From: Hymenobacter persicinus | GTDB taxonomy: Bacteria > Bacteroidota > Bacteroidia > Cytophagales > Hymenobacteraceae | Length of the DNA stretch: 64,000 bases | NCBI RefSeq assembly: GCF_004167665.1 | Contig: NZ_SEWE01000032.1 | Coordinates: forward strand, 1-64,000 | Direction of reading: 5' to 3' | Part shown: in pieces, positions 16,938 through 28,635 of the stretch | How the letters are laid out: every line of letters starts with the position of its first letter | Position numbering within the stretch: the stretch's first letter is position 1 | The notes under the pieces: model-generated | Seen by the model: only the letters and a program-made list of their open reading frames with translations | Told to the model about the DNA's origin: nothing | Database searches by the model: none | Translations under genes and position numbers: made by a program

Positions 16938-19900
16938 TTGCCTACTTACGTTCGTCGCGCCCTCTACGTCATTCTCGGCCTGCTGGCGCTGGTGCTGCTG
17001 CTCGTGGTGGTGGCCGTGGTGGCCCTGCAGTTTCCCGCCACCCAAGACTTTGCCGCCCGCCAGGCCGAGAAGTACCTGCGCGGCAAGCTCGGCACGGAGG
17101 TGCGCATCGGAAAATTCCGCACCGACTTCCGCCACGCTATTTCCCTCGACAACGTGTATCTGGAAGACCAGCAGAAAGATACGCTGCTGGCTGTGGGGCA
17201 CGTAGGGGTAGATCTGGACCTGTGGGCCCTGACCAAGTCGCAGATCAACGTGAAAAGCCTGGAGCTCAACGACGGCCGGCTGGCCATCAAGCGCACCGAG
17301 CCCGACAGCGTGTCGAACTACGACTTTATCGTGGACGCCTTCACCACGCCTGCCGACCCCGCCGCCCCGGTAGATACCACCGGCGGCTTTAAGTACGACA
17401 TCGGCGACCTGCACCTGTCCAACATTTTCCTAACCTACCAGGACCAGGTCGACGGCAACGATGTGCGCACCAAGGTTGGGGATCTGGCCGTGACCATGGA
17501 CGAGGTGGACGTGGACCGGTCCATTTACAAAATCAACTCGGCGGCGCTGAAGAACACCAGCATCGGCATCGTGCAGACCAAGGTGCCGCCGGACACGCCC
17601 TCCGAGCCGCTCACGCTCACGTTTGGGCTTAACTCGGCCGCGCTCAACAATGTGCGCCTGACTTACCGCAACCAAGTGGCGGCCCAGTTTATCAGCACCC
17701 GCATCGGGGAGGCCGAGGTGACGGCCGACAACATCGACCTGATCCACTCCCGCGTGGCCCTGAATCAGCTCAAGCTGCGCAACACCTCGGTGGCCTACGC
17801 CCAGAACGAGAACGTGCCCGTGGAGCAGCGCGTGGTGAACCCCGCCGAAGCCGTGCGCAACCTGAACGAGTCGGTAGAAAAAGCCACCGGCCAGGCCACC
17901 AGCTGGGTGGTGACGCTCAAAAAGTCCGATATCAGCGGCGTGGACGTGGCCTTCGACAACTTCGACGAGCCCGCCCAGCGCACCCGCCTGCCGGCTATGG
18001 ACTACAACCACCTTAAGTTCACGGACCTGGTGCTCAACACGGAGAACCTGTTCTATTCCGAAAACCGCACCACCGGCCGCATCGTGAACCTGGCCGGCAA
18101 GGAAAAAAGCGGCTTTCAGGTGGAAAGTGCCCGGGCCGACGTGGTGTTCGACTCGGTGCAGACCCGCCTCGACAGCCTTGACCTGATTACGCCCCACACC
18201 CGCATCCGCCGCACCCTGGCCATGCGCTACAAGAGCCTCGACGCGCTGGCCGACGTGAAGCAGCTGCCCAACCTGGGTATCGAAGGCGACCTGCGCAACG
18301 TGCGCCTGGGCTTCCGCGACATCCTCTACCTGGCTCCCGACCTGGCCGGCACGGCACCGTTTAACACGGGACCCAACCAGTCGGTGCTGATCAGCGGGCT
18401 GGTGAACGGGCGCGTGGGCGACTTCCGGGTGAAGAATCTGGAGTTCGTGGGCTTCCGCAACACGATTCTGCGCGCCGACGGCCGCATTCAGGGTTTGCCC
18501 GAAACGGACCGCCGGTTGTACACCGACCTTAACATCAAGCAGTTTACGACCACCAACGCCGACCTGCAGAGTTTGCTGCCCAAGGGCACGATTCCGAAGG
18601 AGTACCGCCTGCCCGACCGGATGAGCGTGGCCGGCACTTTTAAAGGGCGCCCCACGGCCCAGGTGTTCGACGCCAACCTGCGCGCGACGACCTCCTTCGG
18701 CAACGCTACGGCCCAGGTGAACATGGGCGCCGGGCCGAAAGGGCAGGAGCCGATTACGGCCACCTTCGCCACCCAGGGCCTCGACGTGGGCAAGTTTCTG
18801 CGCGACCCGACTATCGGCAAGGTCACGGCTACCGGCCGCCTGAACGCCCGCGGCCTCGACCCGACCCAGATGCGCGGCAAGCTCGTGGCCAACGTGCAGA
18901 GTGCCCGCTACAACGGCTACAACTACCGCGGCATCACGGCCAACGTGGACATCGACCGGCAGCTGTATAAGGTGGACGCCAAGAGTAAGTCAGACCCCAA
19001 CCTGGACTTGGACCTGCTGGCCACGGTGAACCTGCGCGACGCCAAGAACCCAACCTATACCGTGGACCGCCTGAATCTGCGCGGGGCCAACCTCACGGCC
19101 CTGGGCTTTTACACCGGCGGCGACCTGCGCATCCAGGGGGATTTGCAGGCCAACATCAGCGGCTCGGATCTGAACTCCCTCAACGGCACGTTTGGGGGCC
19201 GCCGCATCGTGATTGTCAAGGATAACCAGCCGTTTGCGTTGGATTCGGTGAACGGGCGCATCCTGCAGCGGCCGGGCCGCACCGAGGTCGACTTTGCCTC
19301 CAACGTGCTCGACGCCACGCTGCGCGGCAACACCCGCCTGGGTGACCTGGCCCTGGAGCTGCAGCGCCACCTCGACCGGTATTTCGACCTACCCGGGGTG
19401 CAGTACCGGCCGTCGGCTACCTACCGGCAGTTCACCTTCGAGGCCAACCTGAAGAATCCGAAGATTGCCACCCAGCTGGTGCCCGACCTCAAGCAGATTT
19501 CGCCTTTCAAGCTCACCGGCAGCTACGACAGCCGGGCGGCTAACCTGACCGTCGACAGCCGCATCCCGCTGATTAAGTACCAGACGTACACCCTCGACTC
19601 CCTGCGCTTCCACGTCGACTCCGACCCGCAGAAGCTCGACTACGCCCTCAAGCTGCGCCAGGCCCGCCAGGACACGACCCTGCGCCTGCCCAACCCCAGT
19701 CTGACCGGCAGCATTGCCGACAACAAGATTGGCACTAACCTGCGCATCGCCGAGTCGGACAGCGCCCAGAAGCTCAACCTGAGCGGGGTGCTGCAGGTGC
19801 TGAATCAGGGCGCGGCCTACGCCTTCAGCTTCGGGCCCAACCTGGTGCTCGACAACCAGCAGTGGACCGTGGCGCCCGGCAACGAGCTGCGTTACACCAC

Positions 19901-22127
19901 CGCCACCGGCGCCATCCAGGCCAACAACGTCCAGCTCAGCCAGGGCAACCAGTCGCTGAAGCTCCAGACCCTGCCCGGCACCCAGTACCCGCTCCAGGCC
20001 CTGATTTCCAACTTCGACCTCAACGGCCTGGCCAAGTCGGCCGGCATGCCCGACTCGATGGTGGCCGGCACGCTCAACGGGCAGGCCGTGGCCTACAGCA
20101 TCGGCAAGCCCAAGCAGGCCTTTACTGCAGACTTGAAGCTGACCAACTTCGCCTACAACAAGGCCGCCATCGGCGACATTGCCCTGCAGGCCACCAACCC
20201 CACTCCGGACCGCTACAACGTGGATGCCCGCCTGACCAACGCCACCGGTACCGACGTGCGGGCCGTGGGCTACTATTTGGCCACGCCGCCCAGCCCGATT
20301 GAGTTTGCCGTTACGGTCAACAAGTTCGACCTCAAGACCATTGAGCCCTTTTCGGCCGGGCAGCTGCGCGAAATGCTCGGCGGCATCACCGGCAACCTCG
20401 CCGTGACGGGCACCGTGGCCCAGCCCCAGATTCGGGGTGTGCTCACCACCACGCCCGACGCGGGCTTCACGCTCACCCAGCTCGGCGCGCCCTACCGCCT
20501 GGTTAGCCAGGACGTGACCTTCGGCGGCCGCGGGCTGGAATTCAGCAACTTCACCGTACTCGACTCGGTGGGCAACAAGGCCGTGGTGAACGGCAACGTG
20601 TACACCAAAAACTACGTCGACGACTTCCGCTTCGACCTGGAGGCTACTACCGACAAGTTCCTGGCCGTGCAAAGCACCCAGAACGAGAACCCGCTGTTTT
20701 GGGGCAAGCTTGTCGTGGACTCCGACTCGCGCATCACCGGCAACCTCACCCTGCCCGTGGTCAACACCCGGGCCGTGGTGGTCGAGGGCTCCGACCTGAA
20801 GGTGGCCGTGCCCAACGACGAGGCCGGCTTGGTGGAAAGTGACGGTATCGTCAAGTTTGTGGACAAAAGCGCCCCGCTCGATACCATGCTGGCGCGCAGC
20901 GTCAAGCTCGACTCGGCCGAAGCGGCGCCCGGCTACGATATCCGGGCCGTGGTGACGGTGAACGACAACACGCCCTTCACCATCGTTATCGACCCCGTTT
21001 CGGGCGACAACCTCAAGGTGTACGCCGCCGGCACGCTCAACACCAAGATTGACCCCAGCGGCAACATCACCCTCACCGGTCGCCTGGAAGTGACCAAGGG
21101 CAAGTACGCCATGTCGCTCTACGGCCTGGCTTCCCGGGATTTCGACATCGGTCAGGGCAGCTACATTCAGTGGAGCGGGGACCCCTATAACGCCCAGCTC
21201 AACGTGGCCGCCATCTACAACGTGAAGGCGCCGCCGGCCGAGCTGCTCTCGGCCCAGGGCGTGGAAGAGGAAACCCTCAAGGCCGTGGGCCGCAACCAGC
21301 TGCCCTTCCAGGTGTATCTGAACGTGACCGGGGAGTTGCTCAAGCCCGTTATCGGCTTCGACATCAAGCTGCCCGAGGAGGCCCGCACCGACTTGCGCGG
21401 CCCCATCGAGGCCCGCCTCACCCAGCTGCGCCAGCCCAGCGAAACCACCGAGCTCAACAAGCAGGTGTTCTCGCTGATCGTACTGAACCGCTTTCTGGCC
21501 CAGGACCCCTTCCAGAACTCCAACGGCAACTTCGTGGCCGACCAGCTGCGGGGCTCGGCCAGCCAGGTGCTCACCCAGCAGCTCAACAACCTGACCGGCT
21601 CCTACCTGTCGAATTTGGGCGTGGAGCTGGGCGTGGATTCCTACGCCGACTACTCCTCGGGCGCGGAGAAAACCCGCACCGACCTGAATGTGGCCGTGCG
21701 CCGGCAATTGTTTAACAACCGCCTGACCGTGCGCCTGGGTACCGACGTGCCCCTGGGCGGGGGCAACCAGGCTTCCACGGGGCAGAGCCAGGCCGGCCTG
21801 AGCGCCTTCGCCGGCGACGTGAGCATCGAGTACAACGTGCTGGCCAATGGCCGGATTCGCCTGCGGGCCTTCCGCAACAACGCCTACGGCGACATCGACG
21901 GCCAATTTGTGCGCACCGGGGCCTCGCTCATCTTCCAGCGCGACTACCAGACCCTGGCCGACCTGTTCCGCGGCATCGACAAGACGGTGAAGGAGGAAGT
22001 GAAACTGGAACGCCGCCGCACCCGCCAGGAGCGCAAGGCTGAGCAGGATTCCACCAAGGTGGCTGCCCCGCCCCTGGCCCGCCGCGACACCACTCGCGCT
22101 ACTCCCCCCGCCGCTACCAGCCGCTAA
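16938..22127 (+). CDS. tamB: Translocation and assembly module protein TamB
   Basis: A 1729-residue AsmA-like/DUF490 protein anchored by an N-terminal membrane helix (residues ~7-30) and expected to span the periplasm as a long beta-sheet groove, working with the outer-membrane partner TamL encoded next. The N-terminal part has DFAARQAEKYLRGKLGTEV, typical of the AsmA/TamB start; the DUF490 domain occupies roughly the last 450 residues (LYGLASRDFDIGQGSYIQWS). A basic, Lys/Arg/Pro-rich tail of about 45 residues ends the protein. The start is a TTG at 16938; no ATG or GTG fits in frame near the membrane helix. tamL begins 35 bases downstream, so the two are probably co-transcribed. Transport of lipids or outer-membrane proteins is known for the family; the substrate here is unknown. 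Confidence 0.93.
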   Translation: MPTYVRRALYVILGLLALVLLLVVVAVVALQFPATQDFAARQAEKYLRGKLGTEVRIGKFRTDFRHAISLDNVYLEDQQKDTLLAVGHVGVDLDLWALTKSQINVKSLELNDGRLAIKRTEPDSVSNYDFIVDAFTTPADPAAPVDTTGGFKYDIGDLHLSNIFLTYQDQVDGNDVRTKVGDLAVTMDEVDVDRSIYKINSAALKNTSIGIVQTKVPPDTPSEPLTLTFGLNSAALNNVRLTYRNQVAAQFISTRIGEAEVTADNIDLIHSRVALNQLKLRNTSVAYAQNENVPVEQRVVNPAEAVRNLNESVEKATGQATSWVVTLKKSDISGVDVAFDNFDEPAQRTRLPAMDYNHLKFTDLVLNTENLFYSENRTTGRIVNLAGKEKSGFQVESARADVVFDSVQTRLDSLDLITPHTRIRRTLAMRYKSLDALADVKQLPNLGIEGDLRNVRLGFRDILYLAPDLAGTAPFNTGPNQSVLISGLVNGRVGDFRVKNLEFVGFRNTILRADGRIQGLPETDRRLYTDLNIKQFTTTNADLQSLLPKGTIPKEYRLPDRMSVAGTFKGRPTAQVFDANLRATTSFGNATAQVNMGAGPKGQEPITATFATQGLDVGKFLRDPTIGKVTATGRLNARGLDPTQMRGKLVANVQSARYNGYNYRGITANVDIDRQLYKVDAKSKSDPNLDLDLLATVNLRDAKNPTYTVDRLNLRGANLTALGFYTGGDLRIQGDLQANISGSDLNSLNGTFGGRRIVIVKDNQPFALDSVNGRILQRPGRTEVDFASNVLDATLRGNTRLGDLALELQRHLDRYFDLPGVQYRPSATYRQFTFEANLKNPKIATQLVPDLKQISPFKLTGSYDSRAANLTVDSRIPLIKYQTYTLDSLRFHVDSDPQKLDYALKLRQARQDTTLRLPNPSLTGSIADNKIGTNLRIAESDSAQKLNLSGVLQVLNQGAAYAFSFGPNLVLDNQQWTVAPGNELRYTTATGAIQANNVQLSQGNQSLKLQTLPGTQYPLQALISNFDLNGLAKSAGMPDSMVAGTLNGQAVAYSIGKPKQAFTADLKLTNFAYNKAAIGDIALQATNPTPDRYNVDARLTNATGTDVRAVGYYLATPPSPIEFAVTVNKFDLKTIEPFSAGQLREMLGGITGNLAVTGTVAQPQIRGVLTTTPDAGFTLTQLGAPYRLVSQDVTFGGRGLEFSNFTVLDSVGNKAVVNGNVYTKNYVDDFRFDLEATTDKFLAVQSTQNENPLFWGKLVVDSDSRITGNLTLPVVNTRAVVVEGSDLKVAVPNDEAGLVESDGIVKFVDKSAPLDTMLARSVKLDSAEAAPGYDIRAVVTVNDNTPFTIVIDPVSGDNLKVYAAGTLNTKIDPSGNITLTGRLEVTKGKYAMSLYGLASRDFDIGQGSYIQWSGDPYNAQLNVAAIYNVKAPPAELLSAQGVEEETLKAVGRNQLPFQVYLNVTGELLKPVIGFDIKLPEEARTDLRGPIEARLTQLRQPSETTELNKQVFSLIVLNRFLAQDPFQNSNGNFVADQLRGSASQVLTQQLNNLTGSYLSNLGVELGVDSYADYSSGAEKTRTDLNVAVRRQLFNNRLTVRLGTDVPLGGGNQASTGQSQAGLSAFAGDVSIEYNVLANGRIRLRAFRNNAYGDIDGQFVRTGASLIFQRDYQTLADLFRGIDKTVKEEVKLERRRTRQERKAEQDSTKVAAPPLARRDTTRATPPAATSR

Positions 22128-22162
22128 TCATCGTTTTTCGCCGCTTTATTTCGCTTTCGTCC

Positions 22163-24508
22163 GTGCTTGTACCCCGCCGCCTTTCTTCCGTTTCTTCCCT
22201 GCCGCGCCGCGGTCTGGCCGCGCTGACGCTGGCGCTGCTGGCTTCCTGCTCGGGTACGAAGTTTATTCCCGAAGGCGCCAAGCTCTATACCGGCAGCACG
22301 GTGAAGGTGAAGTCGGAGGCGCCCATCAAAAACGAGGCGGCCCTGGTCACGGAGCTCGAAGGCGTCGTCACGCCCAAGCCCAACTCCTCCATTCTGGGGC
22401 TGCGGCCCAAGCTCTACTTCTGGCACATGGGCGAGGGTAAAACCAAGGGCCTGGGCCACTGGCTGGCCGATAAGTACGGGGAAAAGCCCGTGCTGCTCAG
22501 CCAGGCCGACACCCAGAAAGTGAAGCAGCTGATGGTCAACCGCCTCAACAACAACGGCTACTTCAAGCCCAGCGTGGGCAGCAAGATCCAGACCAAGGGC
22601 CGCACGGCTTCCATCGACTACACGGCCCTGGTGGGTAAGCCCTACCTGATCAAGGAAATCCACTTCCCCGAGGGCGACACGCTCCTGACCCGGGCCATCC
22701 GGGCCACCGAGCCGGGCACGCTGCTCAAGGTTGGCGACCCGTACAGCCTGCAAACCTTTATCAACGAGCGGAACCGTATCGACGGCGTGCTCAAAAACCA
22801 GGGCTATTACTACTTCACCCCCGACTACCTGCTCTTTGAAGTCGACAGCACGCTCGACAACCAAGCCAACGTGTACCTGAAGGTGAAGGGCTCGGTGCCG
22901 CGCCGGGCCGCCAAGCCCTACGTGCTCAGCCGCGTGACGCTGAACACCGACTACTCCCTGTCGGATACGGCCTCGCTGGGCCGCAAGCCCATCATCTACC
23001 AGAAGTACCGCTACTTCCCCGATGAGGAGGTGTTCAAGGCCAAGGCCATTACCAACGCCACCTTCCTGTACCCGGACAGCGTGTACCGCCGCCGCCGCTC
23101 CGACCAGACCCTGAGCCGCTTGATGAGCCTGGGCACGTTCAAGTTCGTGGACATCCGCTTCCGCCCCGACCGCGCCGTGCCCGACTCGGCCGGCTTTGGC
23201 CACCTGATCAGCAACGTGCGCATGACCCAGCTGCCCAAGAAAAGCCTGCGGGCCGAGGTGCTGCTGGTCAGCAAGAGCAACGGCTTCGTGGGGCCGGGCT
23301 TCCGTATCCAGTTTCGCAACCGCTCGGCTCTGCGCGGGGCCGAGCAGTTGCTGGTGAACGTGACGGGCTCGTTTGAAAACCAGACCAAGGCCGGCTCCAA
23401 CACCATCGGCCTGACTTCCTACGAGCTCGGCGCCGATGCCCAGCTCGTGGTGCCCCGCCTTATCACGCCGCCCTTCGACATCCGGCTGCGCAACTCCGAC
23501 TTCCAGCCCCGCACCACTTTCGGAGCCGGCTATAAGTACGTGGAGCGCCTGCAGGCCTTCCGCGAGGACGTGTTCAACCTCAACTACGGCTACACCTGGA
23601 AAACCAAGCTCACCAACGAGCAGGAGCTGCGCCCCATCGACTTGCAGTATATCCAGCTCAGCGGGACTTCCGACCAGTTCAAGCAGTTGCTGGCCGACCG
23701 GCCGTTCCTTGCCAACAGCTTCCGCCAGCAGTTTATCCTGGGCAGCAGCTACCGCTACACCTACAATCAGCAGGCCCTCGAGCAGCGCCGCAACCAGATC
23801 TACTTCAGCGGGGGCGTGGAAGTGTCCGGTAATTTGGCTTATCTGTTCAGCAGCCTCACGGGCCAGCCCCAGATAACCACGGCCAGCGGCGACAAGGCCT
23901 ACACGTTGCTGGGCCAGCAGTTTGCCCAGTATACCAAAGTGGACCTGGAGCTGCGCAACTACTTCCGCACCTCCACCAACCCGACCAGCGGCAACAAGAT
24001 TGCCACCCGCCTGCTGATCGGGGCTGGCTTGCCCTACCAGAACTCCAACGTGCTGCCCTACCTGAAGCAGTACGGCATCGGCGGACCCAACAGCGTGCGG
24101 GCTTTCCGGGCCCGCGGCATCGGGCCGGGGACCTACATGCCGACTACGGCGACCCAGGAAACCAATTACTTCTACGACCAGGTTGGTGACCTGCGCCTGG
24201 AGGCCAACGCCGAGTACCGCCAGGATTTGTTTCCCTACGTGAAGGGCGCTTTGTTCGTGGATGCGGGCAACATCTGGCTGGTCAATGAGGACCCGGCCCG
24301 CCTCGGCGGCAAGTTCAACCCCGGCACCTTCCTCAACCAGCTGGCCGTGGGCGCCGGCGCCGGCATCCGCATCGACGTGCAGTTCTTCGTCATCCGCCTC
24401 GACGCGGCCGTGCCCGTGCGCTACCCTGATGGCCGCACCACCGACCCCGACGGCGGCAAGCGCAGCACCGCCCCCGTCTACAACATTGCCATCGGCTACC
24501 CCTTCTAA
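22163..24508 (+). CDS. tamL: TamL, BamA/TamA-family outer-membrane lipoprotein
   Basis: A 781-residue Omp85-superfamily protein. The GTG start gives a lipoprotein signal with lipobox LLASC, placing the lipidated Cys at residue 29 (then SGTKFIPEGAKLYTG). POTRA-like segments follow (to ~residue 400, e.g. LLVNRLNNNGYFKPSVG-like and LKNQGYYYFTPDYL), then the C-terminal 16-strand barrel with GGPNSVRAFRARGIGPGTY, the conserved (V/L)RG(F/Y)-type lid-lock region, and a terminal strand ending in IAIGYPF with an aromatic last residue. Lipidated TamA homologues paired with TamB are characteristic of Bacteroidota. The 35-bp gap to tamB supports an operon. Downstream is a convergent gene and a hairpin. 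Confidence 0.93.
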   Translation: MLVPRRLSSVSSLPRRGLAALTLALLASCSGTKFIPEGAKLYTGSTVKVKSEAPIKNEAALVTELEGVVTPKPNSSILGLRPKLYFWHMGEGKTKGLGHWLADKYGEKPVLLSQADTQKVKQLMVNRLNNNGYFKPSVGSKIQTKGRTASIDYTALVGKPYLIKEIHFPEGDTLLTRAIRATEPGTLLKVGDPYSLQTFINERNRIDGVLKNQGYYYFTPDYLLFEVDSTLDNQANVYLKVKGSVPRRAAKPYVLSRVTLNTDYSLSDTASLGRKPIIYQKYRYFPDEEVFKAKAITNATFLYPDSVYRRRRSDQTLSRLMSLGTFKFVDIRFRPDRAVPDSAGFGHLISNVRMTQLPKKSLRAEVLLVSKSNGFVGPGFRIQFRNRSALRGAEQLLVNVTGSFENQTKAGSNTIGLTSYELGADAQLVVPRLITPPFDIRLRNSDFQPRTTFGAGYKYVERLQAFREDVFNLNYGYTWKTKLTNEQELRPIDLQYIQLSGTSDQFKQLLADRPFLANSFRQQFILGSSYRYTYNQQALEQRRNQIYFSGGVEVSGNLAYLFSSLTGQPQITTASGDKAYTLLGQQFAQYTKVDLELRNYFRTSTNPTSGNKIATRLLIGAGLPYQNSNVLPYLKQYGIGGPNSVRAFRARGIGPGTYMPTTATQETNYFYDQVGDLRLEANAEYRQDLFPYVKGALFVDAGNIWLVNEDPARLGGKFNPGTFLNQLAVGAGAGIRIDVQFFVIRLDAAVPVRYPDGRTTDPDGGKRSTAPVYNIAIGYPF

Positions 24509-24570
24509 GGAGCAATAATTTTGCTGTCCTGAGCGCCGTGTTGAACCTTACTCTGCGCCCTTGCTAACCC

Positions 24571-24623
24571 ATAAAAATGAGCACAGCCCCTGACCGTTGG
24601 CGCGGTCAGGGGCTGTGCTCATT
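24571..24623 (-). terminator. Terminator hairpin, 20-bp perfect stem
   Basis: Arms 24576-24595 and 24604-24623 are perfect 20-bp inverted repeats with an 8-base loop. An A-rich run (ATAAAAA) on the left becomes the U tract for minus-strand transcription, so it terminates the gene ending at 24688. There is no T tract on the plus side, so it is a weaker stop for tamL. Confidence 0.8.
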
Positions 24624-24687
24624 ACTAGAGGCGTTGGAGCCGAGTGTAGAAGGAGTGTTACCCTACCGGCCTTATTCAGGCCGACGG

Positions 24688-25248
24688 TTAGGTATGGTGC
24701 GCGGCCATGCGGCTATGGTAGGCCAGCACGTCTTCGGGGCCATCCTTTGCCATTTGCGGAGCCAGCACCTCGTTGGGCTGAAGCTGCCCGCCGGCCTGCC
24801 GGAAAGCGTCGTAGTGCGCCTGGTCCAGGAAGCCGGGCAGCTGATCCTGGGGGAGCCAGTCGCTGAGCAGGCTGGCGAAGTCGAGCCCCTCGAAGGTGGC
24901 GTAGGTGCCCGCAGCAGGATCGAGCAGGCCGATGGGGGCGTCGGTGCCTTCGTCGGTGGTTTGCTCGGCCACCAGCAGCATGCCGTAAGCATTGCGGCCA
25001 ATGACGGTCCGCTCCACACCCGGCGTCAGTCGGTGCGCCCACAGGTCCAGAATGGGGGTGAGCCCGGGCAGCTCGGCCCCAAACAGGTACAGAAACCCGT
25101 TGCGATACCAGCCCGCGCCCACCTCGTCGTACATCATCCGCCACAGGCTCTTGTCGAACTTGTCGGCGAAAAAGTCGCCGGGCGGCACGGCGGGCTCAGG
25201 GCGGCCGAAGTGGTGGGTGAAAACAGAAATTTCGGGCTCGTCGGACAT
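24688..25248 (-). CDS. GAD-like/DUF1851 (Tdi1-like immunity) domain protein
   Basis: A 186-residue soluble protein without signal peptide. The N-terminal half (FTHHFGRPEPAVPPGDFFADK, then SLWRMMYDEVGAGWYRNGFLYLFG, residues ~10-57) resembles the GAD-like domain, and the C-terminal half (NAYGMLLVAEQT, then ATFEGLDFASLLSDWL) resembles DUF1851, the C-terminal domain of type VI immunity protein Tdi1. Proteins of this architecture are often immunity or antitoxin-like and encoded beside toxins; no toxin is recognisable here, so an orphan immunity gene or another housekeeping role is possible. It is preceded by a 21-bp tandem array and followed by a strong terminator. The domain call is by eye and moderate. 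Confidence 0.6.
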   Translation of the reverse strand: MSDEPEISVFTHHFGRPEPAVPPGDFFADKFDKSLWRMMYDEVGAGWYRNGFLYLFGAELPGLTPILDLWAHRLTPGVERTVIGRNAYGMLLVAEQTTDEGTDAPIGLLDPAAGTYATFEGLDFASLLSDWLPQDQLPGFLDQAHYDAFRQAGGQLQPNEVLAPQMAKDGPEDVLAYHSRMAAHHT

Positions 25249-25310
25249 AAAGGAAAAGTTGCGGGCCGCAAGATTGCGAAGGGAATATTGTTCAGCCCCG
25301 CCCGGAACCG

Positions 25311-25520
25311 AACCAGTTGGGCTCTAAACCTAATCAGTTGGTTTCAAAGGTAAACCAGTTCGGTTTCGAGGTGAACTAGTTGGGTTCCGAGACGAACTGG
25401 TTCGGTTCGAAGGTAAACCAGTTAAGTTCTGAACTAAGCTAGTTCGGGTCCGAGGTGAAGTAGTTGGGTTCAAAGGTAAACCAGTTGGGTTCCGAACCCA
25501 ACCAGTTGGCTTCCGAGCAT
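25311..25520. repeat. Tandem array of ten 21-bp units
   Basis: Ten consecutive units of exactly 21 bases without insertion or deletion, consensus near AACCAGTTGGGTTCCGAGGTA. Units start at 25311, 25332, 25353 and so on to 25500. Each begins with the near-palindrome AAC(C/T)(A/G)GTT; positions 9-21 vary more. The period equals two DNA helical turns, placing the AACCAGTT boxes on one face. Read on the minus strand, one frame is open as a heptapeptide repeat of the type N-P-T-G-L-P-L, but it has only a GTG inside the terminator as start and is not called as a gene. The array lies in the upstream region of the GAD-like gene. Confidence 0.9.
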
Positions 25521-25541
25521 CCCAGGTGGAGATAGTAGTCG

Positions 25542-25574
25542 AAAAAAGCCCCGGCACGGATGGGCGCCGGGGCT
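25542..25574 (-). terminator. Intrinsic terminator of the YdeP-type gene
   Basis: Stem GCCCCGGC/GCCGGGGC (25548-25555 and 25566-25573), 10-base loop, with six A at 25542-25547 giving a U tract for minus-strand transcription. It begins 25 bases past the stop of the gene ending at 25599. Confidence 0.85.
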
Positions 25575-25598
25575 TCGTCAGTCTGTACTAGCCGGCAG

Positions 25599-28163
<2,565 letters not shown>

Positions 28164-28213
28164 GACGGGAGGTGGCAAAGTGAAAACGAAGGAGTGAGAA
28201 ACCTAGCCGCGGG

Positions 28214-28537
28214 TTAATGTCGGCAGTCCAGGTCTTTTTCAACCAGAATACGCAAGGTCTGGTTTTCGGCTACCAGCAAGGTGGCTGCCAAACCGTTCTG
28301 GTCGGTGCCGGTCCAGTGGGCGGCCAGCGTGGCAGGCACCTTCACCGTGACGGCTCCGGCCCCGTAGGTTACCCGAAACTCCTCGGATTCGGCCCGTTCC
28401 AGGGCGTAAGTCAGGGTGTCGGTGGCCGTGGGACCCAGGGGCAGGGCGACGGCCACCCGGCCGGTGGCGGCAAACTGCTGCACCTCAGCTTCGGACAGGC
28501 GCAGACGTAAGGAGTTTTCTTCGAGGCGAAGCTTCAC
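28214..28537 (-). CDS. DUF7009 family protein
   Basis: A 107-residue protein from a GTG at 28537: VKLRLEENSLRLRLSEAEV at the N-terminus and LRILVEKDLDCRH at the C-terminus. This matches a small Bacteroidota family (DUF7009) with the conserved start MKLRI..NSIRLRL and the ending ILVEKDF.C. No signal peptide or membrane segment. It lies between fdhD and the YdeP-type molybdoenzyme, 50 bases from the latter, so a helper role in molybdoenzyme maturation is a reasonable inference from position, not from a known activity. The open frame extends to 28606, but that part is made of an intergenic repeat. Confidence 0.75.
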   Translation of the reverse strand: MKLRLEENSLRLRLSEAEVQQFAATGRVAVALPLGPTATDTLTYALERAESEEFRVTYGAGAVTVKVPATLAAHWTGTDQNGLAATLLVAENQTLRILVEKDLDCRH

Positions 28538-28635
28538 TGGGTGGAATTCTGAAGGGTGAACTACGAATGCTGGATTACGCAGAGTTGGCGGAAAAGGCGA
28601 AAGCAAGCCCTGCTAATTCAGTATTCATGTTTTAA
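28538..28635. repeat. Palindromic AATTC-type intergenic element
   Basis: The whole gap between fdhD and DUF7009 is an imperfect inverted repeat. On the plus strand the left part contains ACGAATGCTGGATTA (28570-28584) and the right part TAATTCAGTATTCAT (28613-28627), which are complementary at 12 of 15 positions; outside them GAATTC-like and AGAATT segments also pair. The fdhD stop codon lies inside the right arm and the DUF7009 GTG directly next to the left arm. Confidence 0.55.

Larger units (their letters stand above)
25249..25598. other. Intergenic region holding a 21-bp array and a terminator
   Basis: Gene-free stretch of 350 bases between two minus-strand genes. From right to left it contains the terminator of the YdeP-type gene (25542-25574), ten 21-bp repeat units (25311-25520) and about 60 bases of leader before the start at 25248. 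Any promoter for the GAD-like gene must lie within or next to the array. Confidence 0.7.

Noticed and set aside
19389-21905. 838-codon minus-strand open frame inside tamB
   Set aside because: tamB shows family features along its full length. The antisense frame has the same composition bias as other shadows.
25330-25557. Heptad-repeat open frame on the minus strand in the first 21-bp array
   Set aside because: The GTG start lies inside a terminator stem, there is no signal or family match, and a 21-bp period without stops leaves frames open by itself. Treated as a non-coding array.
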